From Atriophallophorus winterbourni (lineage: Eukaryota; Platyhelminthes; Trematoda; Plagiorchiida; Microphallidae): a stretch of 64,000 nucleotides of DNA. The stretch spans positions 1 to 64,000 of the forward strand of contig JACCGJ010008400.1 of assembly GCA_013407085.1 (NCBI GenBank), written 5' to 3'. Both the position numbers and the translations under genes were made by a program. Under the pieces are notes generated by a model. That model did not search any database and was not told the DNA's origin. It saw only the letters and a program-made list of their open reading frames with translations. Positions 11,597 through 23,500 of this stretch are shown piece after piece; the stretch's first letter is position 1; each line of letters starts with the position of its first letter.

Positions 11597-14500
11597 GTAT
11601 AATTTTCGTTAACTGTTATCATTTGTAGCACTACCAAATACAATTTGTTAACTTTTCTTCCGTTTTTCCTGTTTGAACAATTCAGACGATATGCCAACAT
11701 ATTCTTTCTCATAGTCGCTCTTCTGCAGGTACGCATTGCTTTGAAAGTTCTATTGTAGCAAATTCCCGGTGTGTCGCCTACTGGGAGATTCACAACGATA
11801 GTCCCCTTGATTATCATACTAACCGTTTCGGCTATTAAGGAAATAATCGAGGATATTGTAAGTTACATCAAAGTACTTTAATATGTTCTAGAAACGCCAT
11901 CATGCCGATGATAAAGTAAATAATTCTAAAACTCTTGGTGAGTGAAACATTGATTATAACAAAATCGGTTTCATTAATTTTTTAAATATCATAGTGCCTA
12001 CATTATTCTTAATTCGCAATCCACTGTTACGTAGTTCATATCTTGAAATTTTATCCATCAATCGCTGGTGATGATGATAATTGCGTATTTCGAAAATGTA
12101 CATATTACTTCAACATATTCGAATTGAATTGAACTGATCGTGGCTAAATGCCAATCGCGCGCCCAGACTTGCTCCCACAGTATGCGGTTGAGTACCTGCA
12201 ACCTCAATATTGAATATACAGGTCGTATTGTCTACGCACTTGTTCCCGGATATCTGGAAAGTAAGTTAGGGGTTCTCTTGACCATCACGATGAGAGGTCA
12301 TCGATTCAGTAATAATGCAAAAATGTGTGAACAATACAAATATTTGTTTCTTAGTTCTAGTTACGAGATATTATTTGGAAATAGGGTGTGTCAGTTAGCG
12401 TCTATTTCCCTCTTAAAGCGTAACGGTAAGGAGATTTATTAGACCATTTGGAAGCTTATTCCAGTGGTTGAATACACGGTTGCTCAAAAATGCAACCTGG
12501 GTCAAGCCTTAAGAAGTTTCTTGAATAACCCCTTGTAGTTCTTTTGAGGGCAAGCTCCAGTAATTCAGAAATATCTTCCGTGAGACACTTTAGAGTCTTA
12601 AAGTCTTATTAGATCGCCTTGCAGTCGCTGTCCCTTTAGTGAAAACAGATCGAGGTCCTTGCGTCTTGCCTCATAGCTTTTACCTACCTGACCATCATAG
12701 TCGCAAGGCGCTGAATACTTTCGAGACTACATTTTTTCAAATACGGTTCCCAGGATCGAACAGTTTTTTAACTGAAGTCGCACGATTACCTTGTATATGG
12801 TATTGAAGATTGAAGGTTTTCCACGTGACAACGCTGAACACAGTCTAAACAGATCACAACGAGCATTTTTTTACTGTTTTCGCTCACAAATCTCATGTAA
12901 TAGTAACGCCGACAATTTTCACTTTTTGAGCCGCAGCTATTCTGATGGTTCCTTCGCCGATTTCTAGTTGCGTCATTCTCATGGACGCATAACATCGGTA
13001 TCAAGTACTGAGTGTTTAAATGCTATACGATCATGACATGATAATCCTTTAAGGATGGAGACGGTATGTACTTAAAAAGCTACTGAAACTGTAGACGATC
13101 AAGCACAAACATGGATGTAGTTTCTACACCTTCAATCAAACTTACATTCAATCTAGTATTATGAACGAGTAGAGCCAAATTTCAACAAACTTTCCCCACT
13201 TCACTTGACAACATACAATATTCGTCCAACCCAAATCCGCCGCTGAATATGATTTTGACGCATATCACTAAGGTTACGCAACCACTGTGAATTCCGAGTT
13301 TTTAGACCCAAATCTATGACACGGGTCGCCCCTATTGCCTCTAGTTTAACTGTCAAAGCCTCCATATGTTTTAGTCAAGTCAGAGTATGGTCATTCGTAC
13401 AACAACACTGTTACGAAACGAAACGAAACCGCGCTAGAAAAACGATGTTTTCCATTCGCAATACGTAGCTTAACCATTGAATTCAGCACATAATTTAAAA
13501 AATTCTACTTCGCTACCAGAGATTCTATTAGTTGCGTTACGTTTCCGATGGTGCCAAGTAACTGCAGCAATGGTGCGGAGATACTTTCCATTCATTTGTA
13601 TGCTGCTGTTTATTATTACTTGAAGTTTCACAATTGTGATATTTTGTTTGGTTGTTTTGTATGTCTGAGCTTACTAGGTTGAATTTGAATGAATGAATGA
13701 AAGCACAAGCCTGATCCAGACAAAGTGCCGCACAGTCAGAGACTGCACGTGGGCTATGGTACTGTCAGGTTGCCCAGGCCTGGGCAACTCTGTCTAGGTT
13801 GAATTTAACAAATTTTTGTGATTCATTTGGATCTCAAAGTTTATTTAATGTAGCCTACCTGATTCTTCATAATGTTCATTATTATGTCTAAAGTGAGCTA
13901 ACCACATTGCGTCTCACAATCGATTGCCGTTCGTAATATTGAGAAAAATTATTATTCTTAATTGATGCAGTTGACACGGTTTTGAAAATTTGACTTGTGT
14001 CATATTATCACTAAACCTCGTAAAAATTACAGTTTTACGCAACGGCGAATGGGTCGAAACGCCATGGAAAGCTCTTCAAGTCGGCGACATCGTCAAAGTT
14101 TGTAATAACCACGGTATTCCTGCTGATCTGGTTCTGCTTTCTTCAAGTGAACCCCAGGCAATGTGTTATATCGAAACGAGTAATTTGGATGGTGAAACAA
14201 ACTTGAAATTGCGCCAGGTATTTTTCTTTCAATAGTTTCTTGAATGAAAAGCTGGATGTGATTACATCTTGTGTTGTTTCAAATTCACCGAATATTTTTC
14301 CTTTTAACTCTCTGATTTCCTCACTTGCTTCAGGGTCTACCAGAAACCGCTAATATGTTAACAGCCTCCACTCTACACACCCTACAAGGAACTATAGAAT
14401 GTGAATTACCAAATAGGAAACTTGACGAATTCGTTGGTGTCTTATCCCTTGCAGACGGAACGTAAGTACAACGTTCAAAAACGTATATTTACACGAAGTA

Positions 14501-17500
14501 AATGATTTCGTTAATCTTACACTAATAGTTTACATTGCATTATCTTTACTTACCCAGTCGTTTTCCCCTGAAGACCAACCAGTTACTTCTCCGAGGGGCG
14601 TCGCTCAAAAATACCAAATGGGTATTTGGTAAGCAGAAGTTATATACTAAATGAATTTCTTATTCTATTTCCATTTTTCGTTTCTCATCTACCTGAAATT
14701 ATCTTAGCCTACATGCAATCTAGACTGTGCTGGAGTTTTCCTGGATAAGGCTTGTGCTTTCATTCATACATACATTGCCACAGATAAATGGCATGTGAGA
14801 TTACGCTGCAACATCGCAGCTACTCCTACTATCTGTAAATTTGTGTAAAACAGAGGAGTATCAATGTGTGTTTTTGGCACTGAATTTTCCACTGTTTTCC
14901 CACGATTTCACATAAACGTCCACTGTTTTATGAACTGTTATTTTTATAGGCATAGCTGTATATACGGGGAGAGAATCTAAAGTCATGCTTAACTCTACTG
15001 CGGCACCTTTGAAGCGGTCTTCTCTTGAATGTCAAACAAATTATTACGTGAGTACTTTTTTAATTTGAATCTTTTGTGGACATTTATTCAAAGGTAATTC
15101 AATCGTCTGACACGGTTATGACCACCATTTAGATTAACTTTTGTCTAGCAAAACTATCGTAGTTGCTGACAACACTCCATCGTTTGCCCCTGTTATGCCT
15201 TCGTTTTGTACGATTAGTATATAGGAGCTTTTTTATGTATTACGCTGAAATTTTCCTAGATTATTGCTTGAGTCAAATTTGTTTCTAGCAGCGTTTTTTC
15301 AGTTTACTCTGGCTACCATGCAACCTCCAAATCATTTTGACACCTTTTATAAGCATTCTAGGGGTTAGCTGTTACAATCGCATACGCACCGATGCTATCC
15401 GATATAAGTTGTTCGGTAGAAATGTTGATATAGAGAAGCAAATCAATCTGCATAGGTTACGCTGGCTGGGTCACGTTTTACGGATGCCGGACCACCGACT
15501 TCCGAAACAGATTCTTTTTGCTACGCCACATCCTGATTGGCGTAAATCTCGGGGTGACCAAACCGTCACATGGCATAGGCAGTTAAAAACCTTTACTAGT
15601 AACCTTTCCAAAGTCGGCGCAGCGCGTCTTCCAGGCTGGTGTCCCCGCGATCAGATATCGCAATGGCTGGTTACGCTTCAGGATATGTCCAGAAACCGTG
15701 TTCAATGGCGGTCTTGCACTAAGCATCTTCTTGGAGTGTTTGCGTAACCTTGTATGTTGTCATGCGGAGTGACGAGAAAAGCTTGTTATGATGCATGACA
15801 GTGAAAGCCGCAAGGAAGCTGCCATGCTGATGTCGCTCTACTCGTTCACGAAACTTGTTTGAATGCATGTTTATGTCACTCATACCAGGAAGGTCAATAT
15901 GGTATGGTATGAAAGCACAAGCCTGATCCAGGCAAAGTGCCGCACAGTCAGAGACTGCACGTGGGCTAAGATACTGTCAGGTTGCCCAGGCCTAGACATA
16001 TATGAGGGGGAAATAGAAATGGTAGTGAGACTCCAGCGTGGTTCAGCATGCAGCTCACTACCGTTGGCCAATCAATTTAGCACGATGTTAGCCGTACAGC
16101 ACAGAAATGCTGCACGGTTGCACATCCATGCAAGGTCAATGGATAGAGGTCAGACGAACACGGTCTCAACCTAACCCGCTGCCTTGTGGGTCAGGCTTTT
16201 TAGCCAAAGGCTTTGGTCGAGAACCCTAATTGTTCTCCTGTCTAGGCATGGGCGACCTGGCAGTATCCCAGCCCACATACAACCATGACCATGACTATTA
16301 ATACGAAACCCAACTCCATCGGCCGTCGCGCACAATAAACAGGGTCGCCTTACCTGCTGCATACAGCAGGACGTTTGAGCGACAACAAGCTACTGCTGGC
16401 CCTACTCTTCAAACTTTCTGACCCTTTCCCTCCCCCATCCATTCTCAACAACTCTCCGTCTGTCAATCCCAGCTTTAGAAAAGACCGCGCTGAACATGTT
16501 GGAACATTTTCTGTTCGCGAATGTACAGACCACTTTCTGAAACCACGGGCTTCAGCTTACATCGGAGCCATGAATGTCAGAACTCTCAGACAAATAGGCC
16601 AGCAAGCTGCACTGGCTCTTACCTTAGATAGTCTATCTATTGACGTTTGCTGTTTATCGGAAACGCGCTTATATGATTTGTCCATAATTACTGAATTTAC
16701 TGCCCCAAACCTTTCAACTCGCTACTTTTTGCGCTGCTCTGGTGATTCTGTAGCTGCCATCTCAGGACAGGCGGGTGTTGGTATAGTGCTGAATTCACGT
16801 GCCGAATCATGTCAAATCGATTGGATTCCTTGGAATAGCAGGATGTGCGCAGTTAGACTAGCCACTAATATTAGACCAAACTCAAAATCTTCTAATCAGA
16901 GATGCTTGTTTATTGTAGCAACTTACGCTCCGACTAACACCAATTCTGACGACGAGAAGAACACCTACGACGATCTTTATGCTCTTTTGCGACGTGCAAA
17001 AAGTTCCGATATTGTTGTCTTGCCAGACTGGGTCGCTTAGATACATCTGAATCACAATTAGGTGGCATGTTTGGTCTTGAAAGCCAACGCACAGATAATG
17101 GTGAACGGTTTATACAATTCTGTGCACAATCTCGATTATTCATTAGCAGCACTTCCTTTCACCATAAAAGATGTCAAATTACCACATGGCGCTCGCTGGA
17201 TGGAAGCCAACCTTCGGCCCAAATCGACCATATCGCCATAAGTGCTCGCCGGAGAGGTTGCATTAAGGACTGCCGCTCCTTTTGGAATACCTGCATAGAT
17301 TCAGATCATGCTCTTGTGCGATGTAGGTTCTCGTTAAAGTTCTCCGGTACGAAGCCTTCGAATGGGAAACGCATTGTGGTCGACAAATTCTCTCTGCCTG
17401 CAGTTCAAGACATTTATAGGACCACCTTGAGTAACTCACTCCCAGTTGCTCCGTGTGCAACTGTCGATGAAAGGTGGAACAAAATAGCAGGGATTGTGCG

Positions 17501-20500
17501 AGCCGCTGCAATAACAGCCTGTGAGACTACACAACCAACCCAAAAGTCCCACTGGATTTCACAGTGCTCTATAGAAATTCTTCACCAGCGACGCCAAATA
17601 CCTCATGATCCTAGACACAACACAGAGCGTAGACGCGTGAGGAATGAACTTAAACGGAGCTTATGACTAGACAGAGAAAGGTGGTGGCTAAATAAGATCG
17701 AAGAGATGGAAATAGCAAATAATGCGGGTAACGTGCGAAAACTCTTCCGACTTATTCGATCGACTGGGCCTATGAAAAAGGAGTGAGTGAGACTATCGCC
17801 GAAATAGACGGTACTCTTATCACTAATAAGAATCGCCGCCTCTCACCTTGGGCCGGACATTTTGAAGAACACTTCAGCTGGTCGCCTGCAACAGAATCTT
17901 TCCCTCATTTGAAGCAGTGTGATCCTTGGTCTGTTAGCGTAGATCCTCTTAATGATTTAGAAATTAAAGCATGTATCGAATCCATGAAACGATTCAAAGC
18001 TGCTGGCCCCGATGACATACCACCTGTCTTGTTCAAAGAAGGTGGCCAAGTCCTAATTAGCACATTAGGCGATCTCCTCCGTGAAGTGTGGTTATCAGAA
18101 TCCGTCCCTCCGAGTTGGGGCGAATCGGTTATCATACCTATATTTAAAAAAGTGTGCGAAGCTCATGCTCTAATCATCGTGGGATAAGTCTCACTCCCAT
18201 CATTACGATATTATTAGCGTCCATATGTCTTCGAAGATTAAAATCGCATAGGGAATCACAGATCTGAGAGCAGCAAGCTGGCTTCCGGCCTGGTAGAGGC
18301 TGTGTCGATCACATTTTTACTCTTCGACGGATCTTAGAACTGCGACACACTTATCGACAGCCGACAATAGCCATCTTTTTAAATTTCAAAGGAGCGTTTG
18401 ATTCAGTCGATCAAAATGTCCTGTTTAACACCTTGCTATGCAAAGGCGTTCCGCAAAAGTATGTCAACATACTACGTGCACTTTGTGCTCATACATCCGG
18501 ATGCGTTAGGGTTTACAACGAAATCTCACGCAAATTCCACACCACAAGTGGCGTCCGACAAGGGTGCCCAATTTCTCCGTTTTTGTTCAATTTTATAATT
18601 GATGCAATTATGGAGTTGTACAACGATGGTGCCCCAGCTTTCGGGGTTCACATAATGCCAGGCGTCAAGTTTCTCGACTTGGATTATGCTGATGATATGG
18701 TTCTGCTCTTCGACTCGTACACAGATGCACAGGCGATACTGAACAAGTTATCTAGTATTGTGCCCGCATTTGGAATGCGTTTTGCACCCTCTAAGTGCAG
18801 TGTTCTGCTGCAGGACATCGACATATAGAACAGCACTTTATTACTTGACAATCAGGCTCTTGAAATTGTAGATCGTTTTACGTATCTCGGTAGTTGTATT
18901 TGAGGTATTTGAAAACTGGAACGTATTCAATCGGACAACCCTGGACGCGAAGTGACTGGATGCCTGGTGTGTCGGTATAAAAAATGCCTTGGTTTTAGCC
19001 GCGTTTATCTCAAGACGGACTTTCGCGGCAGTGGCACTAATGCGGTCTAAAACGCTTTACAGCATTTCGGTATTGTCGCCCAGAACGACTATATCGTCAG
19101 CGTAGTCAAGGTCGGAAATCCATAGATCCGTTGAAATTTGCACCCCTTGATAGTCTGTTAACGCCTGGTTCAATCCAATCTCGTCGGCGACGAGAGGCCG
19201 TGCCTAGGATTTCTAGTGCTGCAGTCTGAGTAGCGGTCTTTAGTCTGGACTACTGTTGTTTGACTGATGCATCACTCCCATCCAACCGCTCAGCGATATC
19301 GTCAATGAGCTTCTTACGTTGGGCCGGGTTTCCTAAGGCTTCCAAGTTTAAGCGCTTCCTAGGAGTTTTCCTTTGGCGGTTTAGCAGGCGAAGTCGGAGC
19401 TTTGCGCGAACAAGTGTGTGATCGGTGCCTGATGCGTTCCCTGTTTCGGCTCCACGATAGGACCTACCGTCGAGCACCGAAGACATCCAACGTGCGCGAA
19501 TTAGAACATAATCGATCTGGTTCGCCGTTCTACCATCGTTCGAGTACCATGTGACCAAGTGTTTTTTAGGGTTCTGGAATTTAGTGTTACAGACGCATAG
19601 GTGATTGTAGGCCGCAAACTCGATCAGTCGATCGCCATTCGCGCAGCGCTGCCCTAGGCCAAATTTTCCCAGGATTCGGTTTGTTGCGAAATCAGCTGAT
19701 CCTTTACGAGCGTTCAAATCACCAGCCACAACCAGTACGTCGTTTCCAGCAACTCTGTCAACTACGAATTGAAGTTGTTTATAAACGTCGTCTTTTGTAG
19801 TTTGGTCGGCTGATAGGGTTGGGGCATACACCGAAACGACTGTTATATTCAAAGGGTGACCCCTCAGACGGACCATAGCGATTCTTGGGGATACAGGCAT
19901 CCATGACATGAGTGCTTGTTTAGCATGGTCGCTGAGCGCTATCGCTACTCCATGCTGACCAGATCCATCCTCGGGCCCACTATAAAAAAGCCAATAAGTA
20001 CGATCGACTCCGGGGACCTTGATCGATTTGGATCCGTGTCCGGGAAGGCGGACCTCGGAGAGACAAGCAACATCTACTTGGTAGTCCAATAAAGAGCGCA
20101 TCGTGATTGCTTGACTACCAACATCTAGCAGTGTCCGTACGTTCCAGCATCCCAGATAAAATTCCTTACGGATATTTATGGCCCCAGCTAGCTTACTTTT
20201 CACCCTAGCCGCTGGGAGAGCCAAGGGCGCGTCGCGTCTCGGGAACGCCGTAGCAGAGAACTGAGATATACGTTGAGACATCATCATGAAGTTTCTTGGG
20301 GATAGTGTACAAGTGATGTCCCCAGCACCACTTGGTGTTTGTTCGAGTACACCTCTCTAGCCTTTGCACAGCCAAGTGCAACCTACAAGGCAGCAGGGAG
20401 TTGGCAGATAAACGCGCTGTGCGCTTCTCTCCGGATTTTTCCTCGGGGTTTTCTCCCGAAGCCTTTCCCGCAATCGGGTGACCCACAAGGCAGTGGGGGT

Positions 20501-23500
20501 TTGGAGTCAGAGTTTTCCTTCCCCTAGATGGATTGCCAGTAGCTGACGAGCTCCATCTGCCCGGAGCAAACTGGTTTTAAGACGCCAGTCACCCGCCTTC
20601 GCCCCTTCTCCTGTCAGTAAGAGCAGTTCCGCCGGTCTTGTGAAAGCCACTCGTGCAGGTCAGGAGTTGGACTTGGTTGTCAGAGGCCATTTGAGACGCA
20701 CGCCACGAGGGAGCATTTTATAGATTGTAGGTGGCTCATTCCTACTACTACCCCCGGCTGTGACAACCTTTGGAACCGGTAGTTGTATCAATAATTCTGC
20801 ATCGTTAGATGACGAGGTCTCGGCACACATTTCTAAAGCGAATGTAGCATTCCGCAACCTAGGTCACCTCTGGCGTCAGAAAGGACTATCTCTGTTACTC
20901 AAGGGTAGAGTCTATAAAGCGACAGTTCGGGCTGTATTACTATATGGGTGCGAAACCTGGACCTTACGTAAAGAACACATTCAGCGTCTCCAAGTATTCG
21001 ACAACCGGTGTCTCCGCAGCATTCTAGGAGTTAGCTGTTACAATCGTATGCGCACCGATGCCCTCCGAAATAAGTTGTTGGGTAGTAATGTCGATATAGA
21101 GAAGCAGATCAACCTGCATAGGTTACGCTGGCTGGGTCACGTTTTACGGATGCCGGACCACCGACTTCCGAAACAGATTCTTTTTGCGACGCCACATCCT
21201 GATTGGCGTAAATCTCGGGGTGGCCAAACCGTCACATGGCATAGGCAGTTAAAAACCCTTACTAGTAACCTTTCCAAAGTAGGCGCAGCGCGTCTTCCAG
21301 GCTGGTGTCCCCGCGATCATATATCGCAGTGGTTAGTTACGCTTCAGGATATGTCCCGAAACCGTGTTCAATGGCGGTCTTGCACTAAGCATCTTCTTGG
21401 AGTGTTTGCTAACCTTGTATGTTGTCAAGCGGAGTGACGAGAAAAGCTTGTTATGATGCATGACAGTGAAAGCCGCAAGGAAGCTGCCGTGCTGATGTCG
21501 CTCTACTCGTTCACGAAACTTGTTTGAATGTATGTTCCATTCGAGGTGTAGGCACCTCTCCCCAGTTTGTTTGTGCTTACTCTTCTATAGAAGCCGTAGC
21601 AATTTAAGTCCCACCCTTCCCCATCTTTTAGGATTTTACTTTTTCATGGTTGTATGGCAGTTAAGCTTTCGGTACGCGCTACCCGTGTAATGCTGTATGT
21701 GATGATGATGATGATGATAAGCATACTGCTGTTTTGAGTTCAAAATATCATTTACTTAATATCATTTTTGCTTACTTACTCGCCAATTATTTTATCGCAA
21801 ATAAATCACCACAACGTATGCTCTTTATGTTATTCGAGACGAATCATCTGGTTTTTCATCTTGTATTGTCTGTCTGAACCTTATGAAATACGCTTCAAAT
21901 TACATAATAAACGCTCGTTCATAAAATATTTTTTACCAAGTGGAGTAACAGAAAGGTAGTTTTGACGCATTTATTTATTTATTTGCTATCGTATACTACT
22001 TTTAGTGTTTACAACGAGGTACAAATTAAAATGTCTCAATTTCCACCAGCAACCACAAAAGGTAGACGGAAATAATGTGAAGAACATCCAGGCAATAGCC
22101 TACATGTTTTTAATTCTTTTCGCTCTATCTTGTGATTTACCTGGAAAAAATTGCTTCCCCACTTTATTAGATTTTCATTTCCATAAACCGTGTTACAATT
22201 GTTCATTTTATGCCGTTTTAAATTGTTGGACACGCAACTAGGTATATGTGAGAATACTTTTTTTCAAGCTTTCCAAACCTTATAGTAAATCAACCCTTGT
22301 GCATTATATCATACAGCGCGTTTTTGGTTCCAGGCTTGACTACCTAAATGCATTTATTATTCCATTTTATCGCATTTTAACGATCCAACTTAAATATAAA
22401 TACTGCGTTTTTATTTAGATCCTGTTTCTGTTCGGCGTTTTATCTTTCCTGACTCTGTTTACGTTTGGAGCCAATTTGATTTGGACTAGTAAAAACGATT
22501 CCAAGCTTTGGTATTTGGATCGAGAAGGTGAGTGTCCGAGTTCGAGCATCCAAACATTTCTGCTTGTACAATCTAAGTTGAATTCTGTGCCACCATTCAT
22601 GCTTTTTACTCTCAATACAATAGTTTAGTGTATCGTGATATCCTTCGTTTTGTGTCGCATAAATCGACTCTGCACATATTGGGCAATTCGCAAAAATAAA
22701 CCGGCGTAATATGTCTCTTATCTTCTAAGTAAGATCTGCATGAACATTGTTACATAAATCAGATTCCTGTGTTAGTCTTGATCCGATACATCCACGTTGT
22801 ATATTGATCATTGTGCTATCTGGTCAATCCAGTTGATTAATAGGATGCTAACGGTATTTTCGATTTTGGAGACACTATTAGGCCTTAATCTGCGTTATGG
22901 TGTGATGCACGTCGTTTCAATATTAGCTTACTTATGGTAACAGTGCTTATCTATAGTCTTTCACCTAAATTCCTAATACAGCGTTTTACAATGTTCTACG
23001 AAACCAATTAACATTCAATCTTTTCGATCAATTCATTTTATTCTTTTGTTATTTCACTTCTCAATCGCTGTGTTATAAATACCACATTTTCAGCATCAGT
23101 ATTCATACCATATCACCCGTCCAATCATTGCTTATTCATATCTTTTCCCCTTTCCCTGACTTCCCCTTCGCTAATCTTTCGCAGAGCGATCTGCCTTACG
23201 GATCGTCCTGAATCTTGCGACTTTTTTCATTCTTTACCACACTGTGATTCCGATTAGCTTGCCTGTTATGTTGGAGGTTGCACGACTCATCCAAGCATTT
23301 TACATCTCTCGGGTAAGTACCGGACTAGATTGCGGGGCTAACAATAATGCGCTATCTACTATGTTCCTAATCTTGTTCTCATCAGTGTTCACTCATCACG
23401 TTTTCCGGTGATGGCTAACCTTTATTTTTGTGTTGCTGCGGTCAATTTAATTTGCCGTTTAACATTTTCTTGTTTTGTTCACTATGCTATTTCTCTTTGT

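Larger units (their letters stand above)
16141..21720 (+). mobile_element. LINE A: APE-type non-LTR retrotransposon, interrupted by LINE B
   Basis: Order on the + strand: a 5' leader of unclear start, an endonuclease (about 16.56-17.4 kb), RT (about 17.8-18.85 kb), the insertion of LINE B, then the C-terminal part (20.79-21.43 kb), a 3' UTR and a GAT-repeat tail ending near 21.72 kb. Removing 18900-20776 and one target copy restores the reading [18 protein letters not shown]. Other stops and shifts (17038, 17664, about 17.78 and about 18.18 kb) show the element was already or is now inactive. The family resembles RTE/Jockey-type elements of invertebrates; exact clade not determined. Confidence 0.88.

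Noticed and set aside
12140..12442. 100-residue + strand frame in intron 4
   Set aside because: No known motif; it borders a minus-strand CR1 relic and does not fit the flippase phases.
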